Assembly (NCBI RefSeq): GCF_964204645.1
Contig: NC_134025.1
Coordinates: forward strand, 29,666,001-29,730,000
DNA: 64,000 nucleotides
Source: Tubulanus polymorphus
Lineage: Eukaryota; Nemertea; Palaeonemertea; Tubulaniformes; Tubulanidae
Direction of reading: 5' to 3'
In this document: positions 23,801-35,900 of the stretch, in pieces
Position numbering within the stretch: the stretch's first letter is position 1
Layout of the letters: each line of letters opens with the position of its first letter
Position numbers and translations under genes: made by a program
The notes under the pieces: generated by a model
Databases searched by the model: none
Seen by the model: the letters and a program-made list of their open reading frames with translations, nothing else
What the model was told of the DNA's origin: nothing

Positions 23801-26800
23801 GATCTCATTCTGTTTGGATCATTGACTCTTTGAAGAATAGCATATATTACACTATTCTGTAATGTATGCAGCCACAGAGCAGAACTGCATCCTGTTCCTC
23901 AGAGTTGAAATAAGTCAATTTCCAATTTTTTAACCAAGGAGGTTGGAGTGTAACCAATGAGTCCGATAATTGAAGAAATAGACACCTGAGTTCAAATTCA
24001 TGAAAGTCGATCAGGGTGGATGCTGATCTGGAAAAATCTTGCAAAAATCCACGAATAATGCAGGGAATTTTAAAAAATATCCTTAAGCCTGGAAAACTGT
24101 GGGAATTCGGATAAGCTGTTGACCTGAACTCAGGCAATTTTGTGTGTTAAACGTCGAAAAATTATTTACAAATGGGGGAAAGTGACAACCTTCTCATTTT
24201 CAATGAACTATGTATATCTGTATGTTGAACTGCAGGGTCCGATCTTAGGAATGAAAGCCACTTGCCCCGGGGGCAAGCATATCTGAAATTTTGCTTGCCC
24301 CCTCCAAAAACTACTTGCCCTACACAGGCAGTCAATTGGTGGCACTATCATCCGTTGTATCGAGTGGGAAAAAAAGCTTTGTGACATAAAATTCACTAGC
24401 CCGGCGGACAAGTGATAATGATAACCTACTTGTCCCGGGTATATTAGATCAGACCCTGAACTGGATCCTGATATTCTTTATTGCGTATATTTTTATAGGT
24501 CGAAGAGAAACTGAAGAATCAACGACGGATTTAAGCGAATTAATCGAAGATAAAGAAATAGCGTCGAAAGCTGTGGCATTTGTGGTGAACAGCACGAGAA
24601 AGGGCATTGTTCCGTTATGTGCAGATATCGCCAACCTGTTAGTCGACAGAAAAACGTACGTTTTTTTCTCCTCATTTCGTTTGTCTTCGCGAGATCCATT
24701 ATCGTTCAACGGCGGAATATTTTCGAAAGATCGTACGCAATGTTTCGCTCGTTCAATCGAAAGCTTTTATCGGTATTTGGATTGTATACAAACAGACGTT
24801 ATTTTTAGAGTACATTTTCGAATTGTTTATTAGTATTGAAAAAAAATATCACCCGAAAGCGTTGTCCGCAGTCATTATTCGGTTGAATCATGATTATATT
24901 ATGTTCACATTAGTTATTTAGATAACTTCTTCAAATACAATAGCGCGAATTCCTCGTAAGCATTTCAATGTATGTAAATATGTGAATTTGCTGTGTATTT
25001 TAGACATGTGAATCGGGTCTGCCCCTCGAGTGAGTGAGTGATGTGCCTCGTTTCGCGTCAATTTCACTTCTTCCGCTTCGGCCATTACTGTCCCGAATTT
25101 ATGGCAAACATTTTCATTTGAATATTCGTCGTTTCGATGTTTACAAATTCGAGCAGCTACATAAATTTAGAATGAATGAATTTTCGAGGAAATAAATCAA
25201 ATACCGGGCCTATAAAAAATCATTAATGTTTTGCTAGTTGTTCAGAAATGTATATTTATAGAGCGTTATATGACTGAGTCCTGGTTATTTTCTATTGTTT
25301 ATCATTTTCCCACTAAATTCAGTCACCTTTAAATTTTGCCCTTTGATTATTTGACATTCGCTGAAACTAGAGGTTACTTTAGATGACAATCTTTTTTCAT
25401 AGATATTTTTTTCATCTTTTCAGTTTGGAAAGGAAACTGACGAACCTTTCGAGAGAGAATGACGTGCTCAGATCTCAGACCGCTAGCTTACGAACGAGTC
25501 AATCAACCAGTCCAACTCCACCAACTATCGCTAATTACTGCAGCAGTGATCAGAGTAGCAGAACCAGGGTAGAGTATTTCATCCCGTTTTATTTTAGCCC
25601 GGGTTTTCCCATTTATAGCTCTTCCTTGAAATTTGCCTCAACGATTATACAACGAGCAATCTGATTGGTGCCGCCAGTTTTCGTTCGGAAAGCTGCGCAT
25701 GTACCTGCGCACCCGGTCTACTGATGCAGGGGTTCGTGCCGTGGCTGAGTGTAGCGATGCCATCAGGTTCGAGTCCCTGCAGAGGGAGGATGGTAACAAG
25801 CAGGAGTCAGATGGATGTAGAGTATCACACAATAAGTACCAAAAATGATATAGGCCCTATATAGTGAGTGCGAAAGTGTTTTTTTTTTAGCTAGTCGTAT
25901 ATTCAATGGGAAATTGAAGTTTATTCGAAGCAGAAAATTTTCATACGCTTCTTTCACCTCTGCGAGAGGAGAGGAATAAAATTTGGTTTTTGATTTTTCA
26001 GGAGAAGGGCTACCGTCCTTGTTCGCGCTGTAGCCAATGTTCCAGCAGTCTCCATAGTAACTCGCCACAATTCGACAAGATGCCGCGTGCGTCATCGCCA
26101 AACAGTTCAATAGACAGTTTAAATAGACAGAAACAACGACAACGACAGTATTCGACAACATCAACTAAAAAACATCATCATAGAAAACACTCGTTACCTG
26201 ATATAACTAATGATACTGTAGCGACTGTCAGGTAATTTCTACCGGTTATATAGACCCCCATTTTCACTGTATCCCAGCATACCAAATGTACTAGATTATT
26301 ATTTTGTGAAGTAAATGCAGTAATTTAGTTAGTAATTATATAATGTTAAGAAATGAACAAATTTGATTTTCAAAGGGTAAGTAATTTAACCCTATAGTGA
26401 AATTGTAACCATGGACCTGGTTCAAATGTCTCATGATTTATGTGTGAATTTCAACCAATCGTCCTCGACATTCTGAAACATGTTTTCGATTTGTAAAATT
26501 TGCGATCACGCCACCGGCATCTTATCATCTTGATTTTAAATAACAAAACATTTCAAGAGATTTAACAATAGATGCTTCGGAATCGTGTGACTTCACAATC
26601 AGCGGACAACATCACGCCACTTTTTCTTATCTCGCAACCATGTACTTGAAATATCAATTGAAAAAACATTTTCGAGGACCCATGATTCTAATCAGCACGA
26701 TAGAATTGACTTTTATCAATAAAGACCATGGAAATTTCCATAGAATGTCGGAAAGTTTTTCAAAAATATTTGTAAATAGTTTGTAAATCAAGTCTAGACT

Positions 26801-29800
26801 TACGATTTTGGAAAGTTACATTGAATTCAGCTGTTAATGAAATGATCTTTATGTCGGGCAAATAGAATTGTTGAACTTAATTCTTGACCTTAAATTGATA
26901 ATTGATTCAGTAAACACTCAAATAGAGAATAACACGTATGGAATATTGAGAGTTTGCCAAAATATTGTGAATTTTATTGACACTCGTTTAATTGATTTGA
27001 ATACGAGTAGAAGATCACGCCACCTGAAGCTTATCTTTATGACATTTAAAAAAAAGTAATAGGCTTGTTGTGGAGATATTTGTGGTAATCGTCTAATAGT
27101 GATTATGATCATTTTAAGTGCATCAGAGCAGTATGAAATCAAGTGTTGACAACTGTTTAAAAGTTTGAATTCATTTCATTGCCAAATTCATCGTAACTGC
27201 GTAGCTGTGTTCGTATCTTAAAGCTGTTATTCTTGGCATGAACATATTTAAATTTCTTTCATTCACATTGTTTATGAGTAGAGAGCCAAAAGTCCTGATT
27301 AAACTCAATATTTTCTAAGCCTCAAAAATTGGGAAAACTATTTTATGATTTGCTTTCATTGGGTATGAAATAGTTTTATGAAGATCTACGTAACTGAAGC
27401 CAGTTTCACTGTTCACAATTCTACTTATAAAGACTTAAAATATGTTTGTTTTCAATGTTTTTATGTTGCCAAGTTAATTTTACCGAGAAACGTTAAAGTT
27501 GGTACTGAAATGGCTATTAACTGAATTGTCTTATAGAAATGTTCCAGTTCTTCTCGTTTTTCTCATTATTTTAGTTACGACTATAAAACTTGTCCCTGAA
27601 CTCGAATCAATGGTATCGTTTGAATTAATACAGATAACCCGCTGATTTAGACTTGTTATTAGTTCATTTCATAGAATTAATGCCAGCTTTAGGCGTAAAC
27701 AAACCCCCGGCAGATCATAAAAGTCAGTTATTACTTAACGAGAAGATTACGATTTCGTTCACAGAGGCTTGACCAGAGTCGCCAGTATCGAAGCGAATTC
27801 ATACAATGTTTATACGATTATATTTCGCCCTGAAATTTGCGAACATGAATCACAGTGAAGTAGTTGAAATTACGATTCAACGCCGCGTTATTTATGTATA
27901 TCTGTATATAGAGTTCGGTTCACTGATTTTATTGCTAAATAACCGACAATTGAAGTAAGTTTTCAACTGTGTCGTCGTTGGTTGTCGGTGTCGTGGTGTG
28001 ATCTGCAATGAATGTATTAATTGAATGGCTTTTATTGCACTTGTAGAAAGAGCGAGCGTTTAAAACATGACCGCACTATAATAATATCGATTCATACGTT
28101 CCCATGATATTAAATTAAAAATCTGTGATTTTTATTGTCGATTCTGTCAGATTTTATGATGATTTTCACATTTCTCCGAGGCGTTTCGTGAAATAATCAT
28201 TGTACTTTTTGATTAGTTTTTTTTCCCTCATACGTCCTATTAACGATAGTTCATTTAGTACGAAATGTGTGAAAATACAAGATTACATCACGCTCTGATT
28301 GTGTTTGTATATTTTCAGTCCTATCGCTCGAACGTCGAAAGAAGTTCAATGTACTATAATTGGTTCCGATGCCGACTATAAATTAGAGGAACAATTTAGA
28401 GAAAGTAAGCAAATATTCATGTACTGGCACCAACAACTTCAGTTTGTTGTTCAACCACGATCACACGAATGATGATTTGGCCCGAGTCAAACTGGTCCGG
28501 ATTAGATTCGAGTCAAATTAGTCCCGTGTCTTATTAGACAGCCGCGTAAATCACTGACTCGTTAGTAAAATGTTATCAAAATGATGCTGTGGCAAGTGAG
28601 GTGAGTCACTTCCAGAACCAGTTAGCATTCATACGGTATAATTTCAACCCATTTTGGTTGGGCCAAACAGGCGCCGACTCGTTTGGCACTGGTGTGAACG
28701 GTTGATGGAGGCTTTATCTCTGGCTCGTGTGATCGCAGGTAGAAGGAGACCCTAACCTCATCAGTATCAGCGTTAATTCATTTTCACTGTTAAATTGTAG
28801 CTGTAAGACTTAACGCGAGACTTGCTGAAGAATTAGGAGCCTGTAGAATGGAAGTAGAAATATTAACCGGACGATTGAAAGAATTAGAGGTAATATTGTC
28901 AAACTTACTGCTGGTTTTGCTTCAGCTGTGTTCGAATTTATGAAATATTTAATGAACACCGGACTCAGTTTCACTATACAGAGCGGCATGCCCGTTATGC
29001 TGCGTTCTGAGGTAGAATTTTCCAAAATTCTAAAATCATCTCTAGCATTTTAGGGTACAAAACTGTCAGCACTGAAAGGGTTGCATAGATTTAATTTTTT
29101 CCTGTATTCAGATCACCTCAAATCGACTTTTAAGAATAATCCATTTGTGTGAAACTGATCCCCGGGCTGTACATAACATAATTATTGAATTCTGGTATAT
29201 TTTTCATTTTAGATGAATAATTTAGCACGACAATATACAGACAATCGACATATGGAAAACGAAACTACAATATCATATTTTGATGAAGTTAACCATGCAA
29301 TCTTGCCTATAATTGACCACTCCAATCACCATCCACATAGGTAAAATATACAGCTGACTATTAGAGTACAGTGACTGATTCAGTTGGAGGGAGATATGTA
29401 TAGATATATTATACTAAAAAAACTCAGATTAATCAGTCTATTAAATCTACTGAATAGGATTCTGAAACTTCAATTATCGATATTATTATTTATACTTGTT
29501 TGTTGTATGAAATTAAGCGGAATGTTTTAAATCCGTTCAATTTCAGTTCAAAAAAGTCAAAATCTACGAAAAAGAGCAGTAAAGAGTCATTACCTGTTCC
29601 TGGTAAGAGTGTTGTATTAATACATGGTTGTAAATGTGCGAACTGTGATGGTAAATCTGTTCATAATGATATGAAATTCCCTATAAAGTGAGTATTGTGT
29701 AGACTAGGTCTCGAGCAATTCACCGTAAAATACTGTTTATTTCAACATTAACTTGATTTTGTTGTTTTTTTAGTGAGAAAGAGAATGTTGAAGTTGGCGA

Positions 29801-30651
29801 CCATGTTGTCGTACGAGGCAATCGAACCGGATTTATTCGATATATCGGACATTTAGATAAAATATCACAACCTCAAATAATATTCATCGGTTTAGAGTTA
29901 GACGCGCCAGGTATTTACAACCAGAGATCTTACATCAGTTTTTTTAAATTTTGTAACATTAGATGGATTTTGATTAAGTGTTTCTGTCATTTAACAGTCG
30001 GTAGACATGACGGATGTCTGGATGGAAAACGTTATTTCCAGTGTAAAAAGGAATATGGTGTTTTTCTTACTTTACAAGATGTTGTTTGCATAATCAGTAA
30101 AAAAGTGAGTATTAATATGATCATTATTGCTCTATTCAGCGCTAGACACTAAAAAATTAAATATCTATTAAAGGCACTTATAACATTTAAAACAGTATAT
30201 GAAATTCAAAATATAACTAGATAAGCCACATCCCTAGGGCGGGTTCAAAAGTATGTACTCCACTACTCCCGATTTTCTGATTTTCCGCAATGTAGAGTGT
30301 CGAGCCAAAAATCTTTAAAACTGAAAATAACCCCCAAGTTTTATTAATCTGCGTATTTCAGGTCTCAAAACGCCCTCATTCGTTTGAGAGTAAGAAGAAA
30401 TCCTCTTCATCGGACAATGACTCCAAAGGTCGCAACACGAAAATTTCTTTGAAACGAGAAAAATCTGACAAGTCTGGTCATTCGGATAAAAAATCCTATA
30501 AATCAGATGCTAAAATTGAAATCGGGTAAATATCGATACCATAAAACAGTTCAATAAAACTGCCTCAGTTTTAATCTAAATCTTTAATTTATGTTGTTTG
30601 TATTTCAGGGAATCTTCTCATTCGACTCCGTACGATTTTGTGGACATTTGA
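17898..30651 (+). CDS. CAP-Gly domain coiled-coil protein, unassigned family
   Basis: Common exons: 24499-24655, 25424-25568, 26002-26231, 28319-28404, 28801-28889, 29213-29340, 29547-29687, 29774-29910, 29998-30104, 30362-30525 and 30609-30651, joined in frame and ending STPYDFVDI. Three first exons (17898-18027, 19329-19422, 21183-21309) each end in phase 1 and splice to 24499. With the third, the product is 517 residues. A coiled coil (about 85-130: LERKLTNLSRENDVLRSQ) precedes a Cys cluster CSRCSQC (150-156), Ser-rich sequence, a second helical stretch, CKCANC (349-354) and one CAP-Gly domain (about 372-445) with FIGLELDAP and GRHDG in place of the usual GKNDG. CAP-Gly domains bind the EEY/F tails of tubulin and EB proteins, so a microtubule role is inferred. 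The C-tail is Lys/Ser-rich. I could not match it to CLIP, dynactin, CEP350, CYLD or TBC families. Confidence 0.8.
19329..19422 (+). CDS. Alternative first exon B of the CAP-Gly gene
   Basis: ATG at 19329 opens MSGFISALQLRQLPGIAARQ, followed by 11 more codons and a good donor (gtgagt, 19423). It ends one base into a codon, so G joins GTCGAAGA at 24499 to continue GRRETEESTT. It cannot follow first exon A, because the phase would give a stop, so it is best read as a separate first exon with its own promoter. The encoded sequence is weakly amphipathic. Confidence 0.5.
21183..21309 (+). CDS. Alternative first exon C of the CAP-Gly gene
   Basis: ATG at 21183 opens MPVGITLVEQWNRPYMSQGL and ends SLPSVS with donor gtagaa at 21310, again in phase 1 and compatible with 24499. 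In-frame TAG upstream (21128-21130 in ttatcagtttag) means it needs its own ATG. A CT-rich tract (21104-21122) precedes it, as at many invertebrate start regions. It could instead be an internal exon joined from a phase-0 donor. Confidence 0.5.
22574..22645. repeat. 15-bp tandem repeat
   Basis: About five units of cagatcgacccctct with G-to-A variants (ctgatcaacccctct) in the last two. Located in the CAP-Gly gene intron before exon 24499. Confidence 0.9.
22987..23684. repeat. 50-bp G/T-rich minisatellite, about 14 units
   Basis: The unit reads gtggcgttgcttggcgtggt then gcggtgttgtgtggtgtggc and agcgtgtcat. Copies differ by single changes and by insertion or loss of tgtgg blocks. The plus strand is almost devoid of A, so stop codons are rare, and open frames of 137-278 codons appear in all three plus frames and two minus frames. 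Because 50 is not a multiple of 3, each frame cycles through the unit; there is no sign of selection on any one frame. It lies in the intron 21310-24498. Confidence 0.92.
24233..24459. mobile_element. MITE-like element, CAGGGTCCGATCT...AGATCAGACCCTG
   Basis: Inverted ends cagggtccgatct and agatcagaccctg. Internal repeats of cttgccccc/ggggcaag give extra hairpins. It ends 40 bp before the common CAP-Gly exon at 24499. Confidence 0.65.
25715..25830 (+). repeat. tRNA-derived SINE-like sequence
   Basis: A pol III A-box-like tggctgagtgta (about 25743) is followed about 30 bp later by a perfect B box ggttcgagtcc (about 25767), then ctgcagagggaggatgg. No cloverleaf with a 3' CCA-type acceptor stem can be drawn, so it is not a functional tRNA. 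The phrase gatgccatcaggttc recurs at about 57515. Confidence 0.5.
26232..28318. other. Long intron of the CAP-Gly gene
   Basis: About 2.1 kb, AT-rich. The motif gatcacgccac recurs at about 26503, 26611 and 27014 with AT-rich flanks, suggesting a diverged local repeat. No exon with supporting splice sites and phase was found. Confidence 0.4.
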
Positions 30652-32922
30652 AACAATGTGTAAATAATCATCAGCTCAACGTGGGGAAAAGCTAATATCT
30701 GACTGGAAATACTCGACCTTGAGACCTCATGAAACTGAGTACCTGATACTTGTGACTCGTGCCTTGTGATTCATTGCGACCACGATTCGTTGCGTCTACC
30801 AGCAATGATCGCATCGCGATGACCCATCGAGGTGCATGTGCTATGCTACTTTCTGCATCCCGACTGATGACTTGCGACTGACAGAGTAGGTAGTCACACA
30901 CCACCGCCGGTCGCAACTAATTGCGTTGCAAGTCGACCTATTGACTTTATTGACTCCGATACTGCGGTGCTTGGTCAGCTGACTCAAACGACTTACTCAT
31001 TGTAGTATTGGCAATATTAGTGCTTTATTGGTTGTGATCGAGAAATATAACTCAAACTGAAGATCGGTACAAAACTCGGTGTAGATCAGATCATTCTATG
31101 TTTTATTACATGTAAATGTATGTAATTAATGCACATTTTGTTCTTTTATTTAGCCATCATGGTCTACATGGTTTTCGCGTGTATTTTTTTCGAGTGTTAT
31201 TTTGTTTATTTGAAAAAAAATCGAAACAAAAATGAACTCATGTCAAAAGTTCATTTTGGTGAAATTTCATATGATTCATATATATGTATATAATATATTT
31301 GTTTCCATATAAAAAGACAAATCCATGATGGTAAAAGTATTAGTTTCACTAACTGTTTTATATTTAGTATTTATTTCTGTATATTTTGTTGACATATAAT
31401 ACGCATTTCACCAGTTACTGATAGTTTTGTTAATCGTGGATAGATGTCACTAGCTAGCAGCTGCTCACTGTGGCCTCAATCCCTGAGAGAGAGGGATTGA
31501 AATGGGCATAATGTTCCTGGACCACTGGAAGTATCAAGCTGAAATGTTTAAATGATATAACAGAGCTTTGGTTAATATATTTAGGGTGGGTTTTAAATGT
31601 AATTGATTTTTTCTAACCATTTCGACCTGTTTTGGCCCTCGTCAAAACCAAACTGTTTTTTTAACCTTGAAAAGTATGTATTTTTTTTCGGTTTGACATT
31701 TTCAGTATTGATTAAAAATATGATCGAAGAACTCTTTATGAAATAGAGAGGGAAAATTCAGCACAAATTCTGTATTTTTAAAACTATGTATAATGAAGTT
31801 TACTGTATGTATATGGATTGATTTGATGTAAATGACTCTGTTGTTCCCTTTAAAGTTTAGATTAAGTTCTGAAAAAATGGCAGTGAGTTAGAGGTGTGAC
31901 CTTCTATGACTGTATCTATGATTCTGTGTTTGCAATCCAAGTGCTGGCACCTCTGAATAATAGCAAAAAATAAATAATTGGAAAAAATATCGCCCTTTTT
32001 AATTTATTGTTGCTGTTTTTGGTTTAATTGGCGTTATTATTGAGAAGCAGGGTGATGGTTTGATTGAGGAAAACTGTGCCATGAAGCTTGGACCAGTGGA
32101 AAAGTTATCCTGCGAAAAAAAAACACTGCAGGACCGCTCAGTATTTGGCACCTATTTCCTTACCAGGACGTGGCGCCCTCTTCAGTGATTTCTCAACACT
32201 AATACCATGCAAAACGTTCATTTAAAGGCGTTTCTGGCCTGCCAGCTGCTAGACGATCCCCATTAATGACATTCGGGCGAGCTAATTTTAGATAGTTGGT
32301 TGTAGTGTAACTGAAATCTCAAAAATATAGCTGCTGGAATGAGAAAAGTTACTTCATCAATTATTCAGCCACGTGCTTTTGTGTGGGCCAAGCCAATTAA
32401 AGAGTTTCTGTATCCCCAGCTTTGTTTACATCGGGCGTCGCACCTCTTGAAATATCAATATGATTATGATAATTAAAAGTTTGTTAAATCTGATTATAAG
32501 GCATCACCTTTCGTGCATGGAACATAAGTGAAGCCGTAAGAATTGCTGTATTTTCATGAATATAAAAGGGAACTGGAAACTGCTGGCGCTCTAATCGAAG
32601 TGGGAGAGCTGTCAATCAAGCACAAACCCTCCAGCTGAATCACTGTCGAAAATTGTTCCGCGTTGAACGTTCAAACTCGAATTCACGGATAGAAGCTTTT
32701 AGTTTTATCACCGATAAAATTGAAATCTGATATCAATTTTTGATTACCTTTAGTCAGAGATATCTGTTTATTCTTGTTATCGGAAAAACTGTACGGATCA
32801 GTAGAAATAGTGCGCGCGGATGTAGTGTTATTCGGGTAGAGAGGCGGTGCATTCTACTCTGATCTTCTCGGTGGTAAACTTTACTGGATTTACCTTCATT
32901 TTAGACGTTTAAAAGCTTCCAA
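30652..32922. other. 3' UTR of the CAP-Gly gene and upstream region of the Sp gene
   Basis: No coding sequence seen. The 3' UTR probably runs to an AATAAA at about 31969-31974. Its first 350 bp are rich in TGACT/TTGCGAC words. The 900 bp before 32923 should hold the Sp promoter; no TATA box is assigned. Confidence 0.45.
31969..31974 (+). promoter_or_regulatory. Candidate poly(A) signal of the CAP-Gly gene
   Basis: AATAAA in gcaaaaaataaataattgg, 1.3 kb after the stop. Other weaker signals exist earlier, so the 3' end is uncertain. Confidence 0.4.
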
Positions 32923-35900
32923 ATGTCGACAGTGAATGTAAAGAGGGAGTATTTAGTTCCATCGAGCAATTCACAGGTAAATACGATCGATTTAAAGCGT
33001 GTATTCGGCGAAAATGTGTTTCAATTCCACACCACCCGATTCATTTTTAACCCCGCCTTTTTGCGTTATTGTAGGACATACAACCGTCCCCTTTAGCGTT
33101 GCTGGCGGCCACATGTAGCAAAATAGGTGCACCCTCTGCTGAACAAGACGCCTCTCAACAACAACAACAAAATACCAGCAGTGCACAGGGACAACAACAG
33201 CAGCAATTAAGAATAGTTGGACAAAATCAAATTATTCAGTTACAAGCAAATGATTTGGCTTCAGCTCAGAATTGGATTCAGCAGTTGTCATCGGCTAATG
33301 TCGTAGATATAACTGGAAAACCAGTTCAACTCGGGCAACAGCAACAAGCGATACAAGTCACTTCAACTCAGAATAATCAGCATCAACAGTTTGTCCAGTC
33401 GGGACAAACTCAAGTGATAACCGGTACAGCTGGTGGTGCTGCTGGGGGCAGTTTCAGTATGACCGTACCCCCTACCCCTCAACAACAGCAGGTTCCTCAA
33501 TTTCAAACTGTCAACATCGAAGGACAAGAATATCTGATACCGGTAGCTAACCCTACCCCGGCGCCTCAACCCCAACCCGCTGCCGCCATGTTAGGTAGCA
33601 ACGCTCAAACGTTTATAACCCCGTCGGGACAAGTGATACGAGCCCCGGTCACGATGCAAGGTCTACCCGGATTGAATCTCGGTAATATTCAACAAGTCGC
33701 GACTCCCGGAATTTCAAACCTGGCTCAGGGCACGGCGGCGTTTACCGGGGCTGGGAATGTGTTAAACGTGGCCGGTTTACAGAATGTCTCTGTTCGACCG
33801 ATGAACGCCGGCGGGAATTTAGTACAAACTATTCAAATGCAACCTCCGCAAGTTCAAACAATTCCGGTTCAAATTCCGGTGTCAACGGCGACTGGTCAGA
33901 CAGTGTTACAGACCGTACAGGTTCCCGTTCAGACAGTCGGACCTCCGAATATTCAAAACTTTCAAAATGGTATGATTATGGGTAGCATAGCGAATAATGC
34001 CGGAATGATATTCTCTCCAACAATGAACACCCCGGTCGCCACGCCGACCAATCATCAACAAGTGACATCAGTCGGTGCAGCGGAACAGCAGCAGCAGCAG
34101 GTGCAGGCGGCAACTGAGCCGAATAATGGAACTACAACTCCGAAATCAGATGTTCACCAATCGCAGACATCCGCTGAAAACGCAGCCAATCAGCAACAAG
34201 CGCAGGTCACTGCGCTTCAAAATGTTATCAGTCCGATGGGCGGTAGTATAATCATGACGTCACCACCAGGGGGCGCCGGCGGTAATACCGGTCTAACGAT
34301 ACCGACATTTCCCGCGAACAATTTGTTGTACAGCATGTCGGGGGCGGGAACGAGTAACCAGAACGTGATAACGATCTCGATGCCTCAAACGGATACCACG
34401 ACCACGTCATCGGTATCAAATCCGATACAGTCGGTACCGATGCAGAGTATCCTCTCGTCTCCGCAGATCATTCAAACGATTAACGGACAGAACGCGATTC
34501 AGATACCGCAGGGACAGATGCTCGCGCAGACTCCGTTCGGGCTGCAGGCCGTAAACGTGCGTCCGACTGCGGCGAACTTTCAGATGCAGAATCATCAGAA
34601 CCTGGCAGCGGCGGCCGGTTTACAGAACTTACACGGATTCCAGGGAGTTCAGACGTTAACGCAGGCGCCGCAGTATTTCAACGCGGCGGGCAATACGATA
34701 CAAACATTGGGCACGACGACCCTGCCGTTCTCGGGCGCGGGTAGCGTGGCTAATCTCGGCACGTTGCAGCAATTAACTCCTCAAGTGCAGATGTTATCGG
34801 GTCAGAATCAAACGCTTCAAACGATCACGACAGCACCGGTCATCGGTAAGTTATACATCTTTCTATTTTCTGGGATTCTTCCAGCTCTGGGCAAATCGGG
34901 GAATTCTGACTTTTTCTTGAAAAAATGTGGAATTTGAATTTTTTAGTGTCTTGTGGTTCTTGCTATCTGTAAAGTGGCACGAGGAACCTCTTTTTGACAT
35001 TAAAGATATCTCGCATGATTTATTGACAATTTTTGGTTAAGCATCAGGTCATTTTGGATTCCCCGATCAGTGAAAGCTATTATTTGTTTCAAATCTTTGC
35101 ATTCTATTCAAATCGTCACACGTTCATACAACTAGTTCTGCTGTAATCAGGGTTTTTTGGTGTCGATAAAAAGTACGTTTCAGCGAATGATGAAATATCT
35201 TTTGATTCTTCGGACGTTGTGAAAGTTAAACCGCGTTTCTTTGACAGAGGTTTTCCTTTCTATCGTCGTCGAGCCAACTCCAGCCTCCTCTATCACCATG
35301 GTAACCAGTGGACGTATCGACTAGCTGGTACCGGTGATAGCGTGTGTCGTGTGTTTCTAATGTTGGAGGCGTGCGTTAAATTCTCTAGTGATTAATACAA
35401 TATTCATGTATAGCCGAGGAGCGATAGTGGGAGAGAGAGACGCGATCATTTTACTATTTCATTATACACTTTCAAATGTTGCTTACCGGTATTTGTATCA
35501 TCGAGGCTAATATTTCAAGAGAGTATCATCTCGGGATACATCCAGAACCTTTCTATTCAAAGGCATCAAAGTTTCATATATTAATCGCAGTTGGGCTGTA
35601 AGTTTCTGATGAAGGAAATACATGAAAGAATTTAACATCTTCTTTAGTGAAATCAGAAATTTCTTTTTTGTACTTTGCTCGTATAGTTTCATTGCAATTT
35701 TTAACCCCTACAAAAGATCCTCATTCCATTTTAAAGATATTTGATTACCCACAAAAAAAAGGTTTATTCAATAATTTTATCAGTTAAATCAAAACGAATT
35801 ACGTAAAAGCTTTATTTTAGACTCGATACACATTTAAGACTTAAGACTCTCGGTTTGTTTTTTGATAAAGTTCACTCTAAAATCTATGTCTTGTCTAAGG

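Noticed and set aside
22966-23833. Long Cys/Val/Trp-rich open frames of up to 278 codons
   Set aside because: They are translations of the 50-bp G/T minisatellite in several frames; stop codons are rare only because the plus strand lacks A.
25740-25780. Possible tRNA gene
   Set aside because: A and B boxes are present but no acceptor stem or anticodon arm can be drawn; treated as a SINE head.
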